From positions 62,001 through 126,000 of the forward strand of contig NZ_JAOVZU010000004.1 in assembly GCF_025717005.1 (NCBI RefSeq): a stretch of 64,000 nucleotides of DNA, in the 5' to 3' direction. Below the pieces are notes generated by a model, which saw only the letters and a program-made list of their open reading frames with translations, was not told the origin of the DNA and did no database searches. Origin of the DNA: Actinotalea endophytica. GTDB lineage: Bacteria > Actinomycetota > Actinomycetes > Actinomycetales > Cellulomonadaceae. A program made the translations under genes and the position numbers. Shown piece after piece: positions 10,638 to 18,212 of this stretch. Each line of letters starts with the position of its first letter. Position 1 is the first letter of the stretch.

Positions 10638-11402
10638 ATGCTCGACGCTTCCTACGGCGACGAGTCGCTGCTCGCCGTCGCGCACCGCGGCGGTGCGGCA
10701 CAGCGCCCGGAGAACACGGTCGCTGCCTTCGAGCACGCCCTGCACCTGGGTTTCCGCCACCTGGAGACCGACGTCCGCGCCACCCGCGACGGCGTGGCCG
10801 TGGCGTTCCACGACCGCACGCTGGACCGGGTCACCGGGCACAGTGGCCGGCTCTCGGACCTGACCTGGGACCAGGCGCGGCGGCTGCGGGTCGCCGGCTC
10901 GGACCCGGTGCCGCGTCTGGAGGACCTCCTCGCGGCGTGGCCCGAGGCCCGGTGGATGCTCGACGTCAAGCAGCCGACCGCCCTCGGGGCGCTCGTGCGT
11001 GCGGTCCGCCGGGCGGGCGCGACCCGTCGGGTGTGCCTCACCGGCACGTGGGACCGCTGGCTCGACGCTGCGCGCGGCGACCTCGGACCGGCGTTGAGCA
11101 TCGCGCTGGGGTGGCGCTCGCTCGGGTCGCTGCTCGCCGGTCGGCCGGTGCACCGGCCGAGCGCGGGCTACGTGCACCTCCCGGTCCGGCTCGGGCGCCG
11201 CTGGGTCCCGACCCCGGGGCTCGTCGCCCGCTCGCACGACCTCGGGCTGCGGGTGATGGTGTGGGGCGCGCACGACGCCCCGACGATGACCCGACTGCTG
11301 GACACCGGCGTCGACGGTCTGATCACCGATCACACGGACGTGCTGCGCGACGTCCTTCGTGCGCGGGGCGCGTGGCGCGGCCCGGCCGACGCGCTCGCGT
11401 GA
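10638..11402 (+). CDS. Glycerophosphodiester phosphodiesterase family protein, 254 aa
   Basis: TIM-barrel GDPD that hydrolyses glycerophosphodiesters to glycerol 3-phosphate plus an alcohol. The signature is intact: HRGG (16-19), RPENT (23-27), E43 and D45 in ETDVRATRDG, and His58 in FHDRTLDRVTG. The C-terminal ITDHTDVLRDVL matches the usual end of the barrel. No signal peptide is visible, so it is cytoplasmic, as in many actinobacterial GDPDs. The start ATG at 10638 has a strong purine-rich ribosome site. It is transcribed away from the acpS operon. Confidence 0.9.
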   Translation: MLDASYGDESLLAVAHRGGAAQRPENTVAAFEHALHLGFRHLETDVRATRDGVAVAFHDRTLDRVTGHSGRLSDLTWDQARRLRVAGSDPVPRLEDLLAAWPEARWMLDVKQPTALGALVRAVRRAGATRRVCLTGTWDRWLDAARGDLGPALSIALGWRSLGSLLAGRPVHRPSAGYVHLPVRLGRRWVPTPGLVARSHDLGLRVMVWGAHDAPTMTRLLDTGVDGLITDHTDVLRDVLRARGAWRGPADALA

Positions 11403-11472
11403 CACGATCATGGCCGGTTCCCTTGCGCCGTGCCGGGCGCGGCCGATCGGTGAGGCGAGGAGGTCCCCCACC

Positions 11473-11817
11473 ATGACCGCTGCCCGCTACGTCGCCCACG
11501 TCGCAACCGACGGAGGCGCCCACGTGTCCGCCGGGTTCGTCACCATCGACGCCGACGGCCATCCGCTGCACCGCGCCGAGCTGCTGGCCGAGGAGCTCGC
11601 GGTGCACGGCTGGCAGCCGCACGACGACGACGAGTCCACCGCGCACGCCCTGGCCGCTGCGGCCGAGGTCGCGCTCGCCGGTCTCGGCTACGAGCGGGAC
11701 GGCGAGGCGATCAGCTGGTACTCCGAGGCGGACCCGATCGGTCGCTGGCGGACCACGACCGGCGCCGAGCTGCGCCCGCTGCCCGAAGCGGCCCTCGAGG
11801 GCGCCGCAGCGGTCTGA
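11473..11817 (+). CDS. Conserved-looking small hypothetical protein, 114 aa
   Basis: I do not recognise the family. The start is supported by a perfect AGGAGG (11458-11463) nine bases before the ATG. The protein is acidic, without signal peptide or membrane segments. Alternating strands ([23 protein letters not shown]) are followed by a helix-rich middle ([17 protein letters not shown]) and a Trp-containing end (GRWRTTTG). It lies alone on the plus strand between GDPD and phosphofructokinase genes, 70 bases after the first. The good ribosome site and full-length codon bias make it a real gene; its function is unknown. Confidence 0.7.
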   Translation: MTAARYVAHVATDGGAHVSAGFVTIDADGHPLHRAELLAEELAVHGWQPHDDDESTAHALAAAAEVALAGLGYERDGEAISWYSEADPIGRWRTTTGAELRPLPEAALEGAAAV

Positions 11818-11930
11818 GGCGCGATCCGACCCGCCCGCTCGACCCGGGCGCCACGCTCCACCCGCCCGTCCTTGTGGCGCTCCGCACGGCCCGACAGACT
11901 GGGGTCGGGCTGACCGGGAGGAGTCGAGAG

Positions 11931-13052
11931 ATGGCGAAGCGGATCGGGATCCTCACGGCCGGGGGCGACAGCCCGGGCCTCAACGCCGCGATCCGGGGCT
12001 TCGGCAAGACCGCGATCGGTCACTACGGCTGGGAGCTGCTCGGCTTCCGGGACGGCATCACCGGGCTGGTCAACGACCGCCACACGCCGCTGGACGGCGC
12101 CGCGCTGTCGGGCATCCTGACGATCGGCGGCACGATCCTCGGGACGAGCCGCGACAAGGTGCACAAGTTCCCCACCGACGACGGTCCGACCGACATGGTG
12201 CCGACCGTCGCCGAGATGTTCGAGAAGGAGGACCTGGACGGCCTGATCCTGCTCGGCGGCGGCGGCACCGCGAAGAACGCCAAGCGGCTGATGGACGCCG
12301 GCCTCAACGTGCTGCACCTGCCCAAGACGATCGACAACGACATCGCCCGCACGGACACCAGCTTCGGGTTCGCCACGGCCATGGAGATCGCGACCGAGGC
12401 GCTGGACCGGGTGCACTCGACGGCGCACAGCCACCACCGGATCATCCTCACCGAGATCATGGGACACAACGCCGGGTGGCTGACCCTCGGGGCGGGCCTG
12501 GCCGGCGGCGCCGACGTGATCCTCGTGCCGGAGCTCCCGTACACGGTCGAGAAGGTCGCCGAGACGATCAAGACCCGACTGAGCCGTGGCAGCTCGTTCT
12601 CGGTGGTGGCCGTCGCCGAGGGTGCGCGCGACGTCGACGACACCGCCGACTACGAGGCCGCACGCCTGCTGGTGAAGAACGCCCGCAGCGCCGAGGCCGA
12701 ACGTGCGGCGCGGACCCACCTGGCCAACGTCGAGGACGCCCAGCGCGAGCACACCTTCCGGCTGGCCCGTGAGCTCGAGGCGGCGACCGGTCTGGAGTCC
12801 CGGGTCACGATCCTCGGCTACGTGCAGCGCGGCGGCACACCGTGCGCCGCCGACCGGCTCCTGGCGACCCGGATCGGGGCGGCAGCGGCCGACCTGGTCG
12901 CCGACGGCCAGTACGGCTACATGGTCGCGGCGCGCGGCGAGGGCACCGAGCCGGTACCGCTCGAGGAGGTCGCCGGCAACGTCAAGACCGTGCCGACCGA
13001 CCACGAGTGGGTCTCGGCCGCCCGCAAGATCGGCGTCGGGCTGGGCGACTGA
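11931..13052 (+). CDS. 6-phosphofructokinase, PfkA superfamily with unusual nucleotide loop, 373 aa
   Basis: Phosphorylates fructose 6-phosphate in glycolysis. GGDSPGLN (11-18) and PKTIDND (131-137, with Asp135 as catalytic base) are intact, and [12 protein letters not shown] is the sugar-binding MGR-like segment. The phosphoryl-donor loop, normally GGDGS or GGDDS, reads GGGGT (109-113): the Mg-binding Asp is Gly. The Lys before TIDND is typical of PPi-dependent and group X enzymes, while Gly at the next discriminating site suggests ATP. Donor specificity is therefore open. Start ATG 11931 follows GGGAGGAG; the frame is open further upstream but without a better site. Confidence 0.88.
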   Translation: MAKRIGILTAGGDSPGLNAAIRGFGKTAIGHYGWELLGFRDGITGLVNDRHTPLDGAALSGILTIGGTILGTSRDKVHKFPTDDGPTDMVPTVAEMFEKEDLDGLILLGGGGTAKNAKRLMDAGLNVLHLPKTIDNDIARTDTSFGFATAMEIATEALDRVHSTAHSHHRIILTEIMGHNAGWLTLGAGLAGGADVILVPELPYTVEKVAETIKTRLSRGSSFSVVAVAEGARDVDDTADYEAARLLVKNARSAEAERAARTHLANVEDAQREHTFRLARELEAATGLESRVTILGYVQRGGTPCAADRLLATRIGAAAADLVADGQYGYMVAARGEGTEPVPLEEVAGNVKTVPTDHEWVSAARKIGVGLGD

Positions 13053-13092
13053 CGACACAGGCCGGCAACGGTGGCGCTCTAGGCTCTGTCAC

Positions 13093-13506
13093 GTGAGCGA
13101 CCCGAGCCCGCGCGAGCAGCGCCCCGAGCCGGCCACCGAGCCTGCGACCGAACCGGACACCGTGCCGGCCACCGGATCGGCCACGGATCCGGCCGCGGCC
13201 CGGTCGGCGGCCCTGGCCGAGCTCACCACGCTGCGCGCGAGCATCGACAACATCGACGCCGCACTCGTGCACCTGCTCGCCGAGCGGTTCAAGTTCACCC
13301 AGCAGGTCGGTCGGCTCAAGGCGAGGTCCGGGCTGCCCCCGGCGGACAAGGCCCGCGAGCAGGTTCAGGTGGCCCGGCTGCGCGCCCTGGCCGAGGAGTC
13401 CAACCTCGACCCGGCGTTCGCCGAGAAGTGGCTCGCGTTCGTGACCGCGGAGGTCATCCACCACCACGAGCGGATCGCGTCGGAGCACGCCGGCCGGGGA
13501 GACTGA
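13093..13506 (+). CDS. Chorismate mutase, AroQ type, 137 aa
   Basis: All-helical chorismate mutase converting chorismate to prephenate for Phe/Tyr synthesis. The core helix reads RASIDNIDAALVHLLAERF, then VGRLKARSGLPPADKAREQ, with the active-site Arg and Lys pattern of AroQ. The first 40 residues are a low-complexity Pro/Ala/Thr/Glu tail with repeated PATEP units; I kept the GTG at 13093 because it follows the preceding gene closely, but a later start is possible. No signal peptide, so cytoplasmic. It is the stand-alone form and may need DAHP synthase as partner, as known in some actinobacteria; that is inference. Confidence 0.85.
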   Translation: MSDPSPREQRPEPATEPATEPDTVPATGSATDPAAARSAALAELTTLRASIDNIDAALVHLLAERFKFTQQVGRLKARSGLPPADKAREQVQVARLRALAEESNLDPAFAEKWLAFVTAEVIHHHERIASEHAGRGD

Positions 13507-13512
13507 GCCGCC

Positions 13513-13920
13513 GTGCCCGCCGCCCCCCTGCCCGCCGAGATCGCCGCGATCCTGGCCAGGCCCAACCCCGCCGTGATGGGCACCGTCGCCCCCGACGGAC
13601 GTCCGGTCACGGTCGCGACCTGGTACCTCCTGGAGGACGACGGCACGGTGCTGCTCAACCTCGACGCCGGCCGGGCGCGGCTGGCGCACCTGCGCCACGA
13701 TCCGCGGGTCTCGCTCACCGCGCTGGCCGGCGACGACTGGTACACCCACGTGAGCGTGCAGGGCGAGGTGGTCTCGATCACCGACGACGAGGACCTGGCG
13801 GGCATCGACCGGCTCTCCCGGCACTACACCGGCAACCCCTACGCCGTGCGCGACCGCGCCCGGGTGAACGCCCGCGTGCGGGTCGACCGGTGGCACGGCT
13901 GGGGCGCCGCGCGGGCCTGA
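13513..13920 (+). CDS. PPOX-class (pyridoxamine-oxidase-fold) F420- or flavin-dependent protein, 135 aa
   Basis: Split-barrel flavin/F420-binding fold. The opening PNPAVMGTVAPDGRPVTVATWYLLEDDG and the strand RLAHLRHDPRVSLTAL are the usual pattern of actinobacterial PPOX-class proteins that use F420 or FMN for small-molecule reduction. Length (135 aa) fits a single-domain member acting as a homodimer. It begins six bases after the chorismate mutase stop, so the two are probably cotranscribed, though no functional link is evident. The GTG start at 13513 is the only suitable one. Substrate unknown. Confidence 0.8.
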   Translation: MPAAPLPAEIAAILARPNPAVMGTVAPDGRPVTVATWYLLEDDGTVLLNLDAGRARLAHLRHDPRVSLTALAGDDWYTHVSVQGEVVSITDDEDLAGIDRLSRHYTGNPYAVRDRARVNARVRVDRWHGWGAARA

Positions 13921-13991
13921 CCAGCCGGAACGGACCTTCCGGACGAAGGCGGACAGACCCGGACGGCACGACTGGGCCATCCGGGCGAACC

Positions 13992-14078
13992 GCGACCGGC
14001 CCCCTTCAGGGGTCGCCTCCCGCACTCGTACCGTGCTGGTGAGGTCCCTGCGGACCACCCCGTCGTCTCCCTGAAGGG
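13992..14078 (+). promoter_or_regulatory. Mutually exclusive hairpins ahead of a small ORF (attenuator-like leader)
   Basis: CCCTTCAGGG (14002-14011) pairs perfectly with CCCTGAAGGG (14069-14078), whose GAAGGG is also the ribosome site of the 45-residue ORF at 14085. The first arm can instead form a local hairpin (GCGA ... CCCC TTCA GGGG ... TCGC, 13992-14016). The long pairing would hide the ribosome site; the local one would free it. This is seen in the sequence; regulation is inference. Confidence 0.4.
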
Positions 14079-14084
14079 CCCGTG

Positions 14085-14222
14085 ATGAGCACTGCTCTGG
14101 CCAACGCCCTGGCCCGCCTGTCCGGCCTCGAGCTCTCCGAGTCGGCAGCCCTGAGCCTGGCCGCCTCGGGCCGCGCGACCGACGCCGTGCCGACCCAGCC
14201 GGGTGCTGCCGCGCAGTCCTGA
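14085..14222 (+). CDS. Small hypothetical protein, 45 aa
   Basis: ATG at 14085, seven bases after GAAGGG, TGA at 14220-14222. The product begins MSTALANALARLSGLEL and is rich in Ala, Leu and Ser, with an amphipathic helix possible over residues 2-28 and a flexible tail. No signal peptide and no known family. It is preceded by an inverted repeat that includes its ribosome site, which is an argument that it is translated and controlled. It could also be a leader peptide for the GNAT gene 95 bases downstream. Confidence is limited by size. Confidence 0.45.
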   Translation: MSTALANALARLSGLELSESAALSLAASGRATDAVPTQPGAAAQS

Positions 14223-14316
14223 CCGCACCGCGGTCCCCGTGCCCCGCACCCGGGGCCCGTCCGCGCGCACCATCTCCCCCCTCCTGCTCGAGCGGTTCGG
14301 ATGGCACCATGAGCGC

Positions 14317-14910
14317 GTGATCCGTGCCGCCCGCCCCACCGACGCCGACGCCCTCGCCGACGTGTGCCTGCGCACGGCGCTGTCCGGCGAGGACGCGACC
14401 GGGCGCCTGACCGACGACCGCCTGTGGGCGGACCTCTTCGCGCTGCCGTACCTCGAGCTCGAGCCCGACCTGTGCTGGGTCGTCGAGCTCGGCGGATCGG
14501 TCGTGGGCTACCTGGTCGGCACCGCGGACACCGCGGCGTACGCGGAGTCGTTCCGGGACCGATGGCTGCCCCGGCTCGACGGCCGCTACCCGCTGGACCG
14601 CCGCACCGACCCGCTCGAGGACCAGCTGGTCCGCGAGCTGCACGACCCCGAACGGGACCTCCTGCCCGAGCTCGTCGGCTACCCGGCCCACCTGCACGTC
14701 GACCTGCTGGCCCCGGCCCGCTCACGCGGCTGGGGACGCGCGCTGCTCGCCACGTTCTTCTCGGCGGTCCGTGACCGCGGAGTGCCCGGTGTGCACCTCG
14801 CGGTCGCGCCGGACAACCATCGGGCCATGGCCTTCTACTCCTACCTCGGCCTGCGCGAGCTGCCGACGGTGCGCGGCACCTACCTCGTGGCCACGTCCGA
14901 CCTGCTCTGA
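14317..14910 (+). CDS. GNAT-family N-acetyltransferase, 197 aa
   Basis: Acetyl-CoA-dependent acetyltransferase. The first strand-helix VIRAARPTDADALADVCLRT is typical, the acetyl-CoA loop is RSRGWGRALLATFF (motif A, Q/RxxGxG/A), and AVAPDNHRAMAFYSYLGLREL is motif B. A central insert with WVVELGGSVVGYLVGTADT resembles acetyltransferases found beside or fused to O-GlcNAcase-like proteins. The GTG at 14317 starts exactly at the fold. There is no clear ribosome site before it. The 3' end lies inside a 17-bp tandem repeat. Substrate unknown. Confidence 0.82.
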   Translation: MIRAARPTDADALADVCLRTALSGEDATGRLTDDRLWADLFALPYLELEPDLCWVVELGGSVVGYLVGTADTAAYAESFRDRWLPRLDGRYPLDRRTDPLEDQLVRELHDPERDLLPELVGYPAHLHVDLLAPARSRGWGRALLATFFSAVRDRGVPGVHLAVAPDNHRAMAFYSYLGLRELPTVRGTYLVATSDLL

Positions 14911-14943
14911 CGTCCGGCCTGCTCTCACGTCCGACCGGCTCTG
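14893..14943 (+). repeat. Three tandem 17-bp repeats across a stop codon
   Basis: ACGTCCGACCTGCTCTG (14893-14909), ACGTCCGGCCTGCTCTC (14910-14926) and ACGTCCGACCGGCTCTG (14927-14943) stand head to tail. The first copy encodes the last residues of the GNAT protein and two bases of its TGA, so gain or loss of units would leave the coding part intact. It looks like a slippage product. Confidence 0.75.
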
Positions 14944-15055
14944 AGGTTTCACCCGCGTCCCGGGTCACCTGCCGACGCCCTGCGCACTCCCTTCTCCACA
15001 TCACCGCGGCCGACCGGCCGCTCGAGCCGCCCCGCGGCCGACGAAGGAGGGAACC

Positions 15056-15520
15056 ATGCCCGTCGCCACGATCCCCGTCCACCGCTACTCGGTGCAGACC
15101 GGAGCCAACACCGTCCAGCCGTTCTCCTGGATCAAGGTCTCCGGACCGGTCCTCGCGCACGGCATCCAGAACGACGCGACGCTGTACTTCTCGCCGAGCT
15201 ACACCCACCTGAGCGGTCATGTGCTGAACGTCGGCGGCCTGAACTTCGACGGCATCACGGTGATCGCGATGATCCCGTTCTCGGAGTTCGACCGGATGTA
15301 CGACCTGGTGCGCAGCGAGGCGCCGGTGCAGCTCTACTACACCTACGCCTCCGGTACGACGACCACCCGCCAGCTCAACCTCGCGGCCTTCCGGTCCGGT
15401 GACGAGCCTGCGGGCGAGGGTCCCGAGGACGACGACGCCGTGGCCGCAGCGGTCTCGGCCCTGGTCGCGGCGAGCACCGTGGACCTCGCGCCGGCCGTGA
15501 AGGGCACGCGCCGGCGCTGA
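15056..15520 (+). CDS. Hypothetical protein with beta-rich core, 154 aa
   Basis: Strong start: GAAGGAGG is seven bases before the ATG. Residues 1-110 are beta-strand rich (TVQPFSWIKVSGPVLAHG, DATLYFSPSYTHLSGHVL, GGLNFDGITVIAMIPFSEF, APVQLYYTYASGTTTTRQL), like a small barrel or jellyroll. The C-terminus is an acidic linker (GEGPEDDDAVAAA) ending in KGTRRR. There is no signal peptide. I do not recognise the family. It is a single gene between GNAT and a dehydrogenase; context gives no function. Confidence 0.65.
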   Translation: MPVATIPVHRYSVQTGANTVQPFSWIKVSGPVLAHGIQNDATLYFSPSYTHLSGHVLNVGGLNFDGITVIAMIPFSEFDRMYDLVRSEAPVQLYYTYASGTTTTRQLNLAAFRSGDEPAGEGPEDDDAVAAAVSALVAASTVDLAPAVKGTRRR

Positions 15521-15606
15521 CCGGCCACCGACCGGCCCGTCCTCGCCCGCCGGCCCGCGTCGTCGTGCCATCCTCGGACGGTCACCCGTCTCGCCGAGGA
15601 GAGCAC

Positions 15607-16626
15607 ATGCGCGTCGCCCGCCTGCACGGCCCCCGCGACCTGCGGATCACCGACGAACCCGCGCCCGACCCCGGACCGGGCGAGTCCCTGGTCCGGGTCG
15701 AGGCGGTCGGGATCTGCGGGTCGGACCTGCACTGGTGGAGCGAGGGCACCGTCGGCGAGACCGCGCTGAGCGAACCGATGGTGATCGGCCACGAGACCGC
15801 CGGCCGGGTGGTCGGCGGCCCGCTCGACGGCCGCCTGGTCGCGGTCGACCCCGCGATCCCGTGCGGGCGCTGCGAGCGGTGCCTGCAGGGCGACCCGAAC
15901 CTGTGTCCCTCGATCCGGTTCGCCGGCCACGGCCCGACCGACGGCTCGATGCAGGAGCTGATCGCCTGGCCCACCGACCGGCTCGTGCCGCTGTCCGACT
16001 CGTTCACCGCCGTCGACGGCGCGGTGCTCGAACCGCTGGGCGTCGCGATCCACGCGCTCGACCTCGCCCACCTCAAGGTCGGCGACACGGCGGTCGTGGC
16101 CGGGCTCGGCCCGATCGGGCTGCTGCTGGTCCAGCTGCTGCGCTCGGCCGGGGCGGCCCGGGTGATCGGGATCGAGCCGCTCGCGCACCGCCGCGAGGCC
16201 GCGCTCACGATGGGGGCCGACGTGGTCGCGCACCCCGACGACCTGACCGACGACGCGCTCCGGGCGGACCTGCTCGCCGGGCGCGACGGAGCCGACCGCT
16301 GCTTCGAGGTCGCCGGCGAGGACGACGCGATCGCCTCGTGCGTGACGCTCGCCAGGCCCGGCGCACGGGTCGCGCTGGTCGGCATCCCGGCGACCGTCAC
16401 GAGCCACTACCCCGCGGCGCCGACCCGCCGCAAGGGCCTGACCCTCGCGCTGGTCCGCAGGATGAAGGACGTCTACCCGCGCGCGATCTCCCTGGCCGAG
16501 CGCGGCGCGGTCGACGTGCGCGCGGTCGTCACGTCCACCCACGGCCTGACCGACGCGGCGACGGCGCTCGCCGACGCCGCGTCCCGCGCCGGGCTCAAGG
16601 CCGTCGTCACGCCGCAGGTGCGGTGA
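15607..16626 (+). CDS. Zinc-dependent alcohol dehydrogenase, sorbitol/idonate dehydrogenase-like (MDR), 339 aa
   Basis: Medium-chain NAD(P)-dependent dehydrogenase. Catalytic zinc ligands appear as Cys in GICGSDLHWW, the His-Glu pair in GHETAG, and a later Glu in VLEPLGVA. The structural zinc loop has the four cysteines of CGRCERCLQGDPNLC. The Rossmann loop is GLGPIGLLLVQLL. This pattern fits L-idonate 5-dehydrogenase and polyol dehydrogenases. It lies next to, and convergent with, an L-fucose-type locus, so a sugar or polyol substrate is likely, but a strong terminator separates them. Start ATG 15607 follows GAGGAGAG. Confidence 0.85.
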   Translation: MRVARLHGPRDLRITDEPAPDPGPGESLVRVEAVGICGSDLHWWSEGTVGETALSEPMVIGHETAGRVVGGPLDGRLVAVDPAIPCGRCERCLQGDPNLCPSIRFAGHGPTDGSMQELIAWPTDRLVPLSDSFTAVDGAVLEPLGVAIHALDLAHLKVGDTAVVAGLGPIGLLLVQLLRSAGAARVIGIEPLAHRREAALTMGADVVAHPDDLTDDALRADLLAGRDGADRCFEVAGEDDAIASCVTLARPGARVALVGIPATVTSHYPAAPTRRKGLTLALVRRMKDVYPRAISLAERGAVDVRAVVTSTHGLTDAATALADAASRAGLKAVVTPQVR

Positions 16627-16629
16627 GGC

Positions 16630-16666
16630 CGCTCGTCGCACCGCCGCGCGGCCGGTGCGACGAGCG
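16630..16666. terminator. Perfect 13-bp stem terminator between convergent genes
   Basis: CGCTCGTCGCACC (16630-16642) and its exact complement GGTGCGACGAGCG (16654-16666) flank an 11-base loop. It lies between the dehydrogenase stop (16626) and the fucU stop (16676), well placed to end transcripts from both sides. No T-run follows. Confidence 0.8.
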
Positions 16667-16675
16667 ACCCCGCGT

Positions 16676-17092
16676 TCAGGCGGTGCGCACGCCGATCGTC
16701 AGCAGCACGTTCGCGTAGACCCGCGGCTCGCCGGTCGCGACGACCACCGCGACGTCGGGCGTCTTGCACAGGTCGTAGAACTCGAACCGGCCGACCTGGT
16801 TCCACTCGAGGTCGCCGAGGATCTGCCTGAAGCCGGTGTGCGCGGGGACCGGTTCGCCGTCCGGCGGCACCATCACCGCGACGGACTCCAACGGCACCGC
16901 CTCGACGAGCACCTCGAGCACGTCGTCGACCGTGGCCAGCCCGGGCCTGAGGTTGAGGAAGACCCGCTCGGCGGCCGGGTTCACGCCCGTGGAGTGCGGG
17001 TAGTTGCCGTCCGCGACCAGGATGCGCGACCCGTGCCCCGCGGCTGCGACGGCGGCGAGCAGGGGCGGGTGGGTGAGCGGTCCGTTGAGCAC
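16676..17092 (-). CDS. fucU: L-fucose mutarotase (RbsD/FucU family), 138 aa
   Basis: Interconverts anomers of L-fucose so that the isomerase gets its preferred form. The family signature is clear: HPPLLAAVAAAGHGSRILVADGNYPHS near the N-terminus (His and Asp of the active site) and the C-terminal TGEPRVYANVLLTIGV. Length matches FucU (about 140 aa) rather than extended forms. GTG start at 17092 follows GAGGAGAC. It is the last gene of the locus after fucI, the kinase and the LacI regulator, and the presence of FucU supports L-fucose (or a close 6-deoxy sugar) as substrate. Confidence 0.88.
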   Translation of the reverse strand: MLNGPLTHPPLLAAVAAAGHGSRILVADGNYPHSTGVNPAAERVFLNLRPGLATVDDVLEVLVEAVPLESVAVMVPPDGEPVPAHTGFRQILGDLEWNQVGRFEFYDLCKTPDVAVVVATGEPRVYANVLLTIGVRTA

Positions 17093-17156
17093 GGCGTCTC
17101 CTCGGGGTCGGGCCCGGGTGGCCCGGGCGTCGTGCCGGCGCGGGCGCGCCGGGGCG

Positions 17157-18212
17157 TCAACGGGGCGGGGGTGCCGGCTCGACCTGGGCCCGCGCGTCGA
17201 GCGCATCCGCGCCCAGGGTGCTGACCCGTGCGACGACCTGCGGCATCAGGCGCTCGTCGCGGATCTCGTCGCCGGTGAGCAGGCCCTGGACCATCTCGAT
17301 CACCCGGCCGCCGAGCGCGTGGAAGTCCTGGCGCACGGTCGACAGCGGCGGCGGCCACCAGGCGCTGCCGGGGGCGTCGTCGAAGCCCATCACCGCGACG
17401 TCGTCGGGGACCCGTACGCCCGCCTCGTGCAGCGCGCTCAGCAGACCGAGCGCCATCTGGTCGTTCCCGGTGAACACGGCGCGCGGCAACCCCTCGGCGA
17501 GCAGGCGCCGCCCGGCGCGGAAACCTTCGGAGACCTCCCAGGAACGGCCCTCGACGACGGTCGGCTCGACGCCGGCGGCCAGGCACGCCTCGCGGAACCC
17601 GTCGGCCCGGTCCAGCGCGTCCTGCCAGCCGAGATCACCGGTGACGTGCACGAGGTCGCGGTACCCGCAGGACAGCAGGTGCTCGGCGGCCAGCCGCCCA
17701 CCGAGCCGCTGCTCGATGCCCACGGTCGCGATGTCGTCCAGGCCGCCGGGCCCGGCCAGGACCAGCACGGTCGGCGTCTGGGTGACGACCTCCTGCAGCA
17801 CGGGCACCGTGGTCCGGGACTGGGCGAGCACGACGATGCTCTCGACCTGGCGCTGCTCGAGGTAGCGGTAGGCGCCCTGGACGGAGTCCGCCCGGGCGTC
17901 CTGCTCCATCGCGAGCACCAGGAAGTACCCGGCCGCGCGCGCCGCGGTCTCGACCTCGACGAGCGTGTCGACCATGCCGAAGTGTGCACGCGCGGCCACC
18001 AGCACACCGATCGCGCCGGACTTGTTCGACGCGAGCGCGCGGGCGGCGAGGTTGGGGCGGTACCCGAGCGCCTCGACCGCGGCGAGCACCTGGCGCCGCT
18101 TGAGGTCGCTCACCCGGGCTGAGCCGCTGAGCACGCGCGAGACGGTCTGCGGGGACACGCCCGCGACCGCGGCGACGTCGGCCATCACGATCCGGCGCTG
18201 CGGCGCGTTCAC
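17157..18212 (-). CDS. LacI-family regulator of the fucose-type locus, 351 aa
   Basis: The N-terminal helix-turn-helix reads IVMADVAAVAGVSPQTVSRVLSG (about residues 8-30), followed by the hinge helix (RPNLAARALASNKSGAIGVLV). The rest is a periplasmic-binding-protein-like sugar sensor. GTG start at 18212 overlaps the kinase TGA by four bases. The regulator is thus translated with the catabolic genes and would be induced along with them. It likely represses the importer and fucI operon, sensing L-fucose or a derivative; its operator is not proven (see the palindrome at 25332). Confidence 0.9.
   Translation of the reverse strand: MNAPQRRIVMADVAAVAGVSPQTVSRVLSGSARVSDLKRRQVLAAVEALGYRPNLAARALASNKSGAIGVLVAARAHFGMVDTLVEVETAARAAGYFLVLAMEQDARADSVQGAYRYLEQRQVESIVVLAQSRTTVPVLQEVVTQTPTVLVLAGPGGLDDIATVGIEQRLGGRLAAEHLLSCGYRDLVHVTGDLGWQDALDRADGFREACLAAGVEPTVVEGRSWEVSEGFRAGRRLLAEGLPRAVFTGNDQMALGLLSALHEAGVRVPDDVAVMGFDDAPGSAWWPPPLSTVRQDFHALGGRVIEMVQGLLTGDEIRDERLMPQVVARVSTLGADALDARAQVEPAPPPR

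Noticed and set aside
15004-15042. Direct repeat CCGCGGCCGAC (15004-15014 and 15032-15042) before the 154-aa hypothetical gene
   Set aside because: Only two short GC-only copies in GC-rich DNA; chance occurrence is likely and no other signal supports a site.
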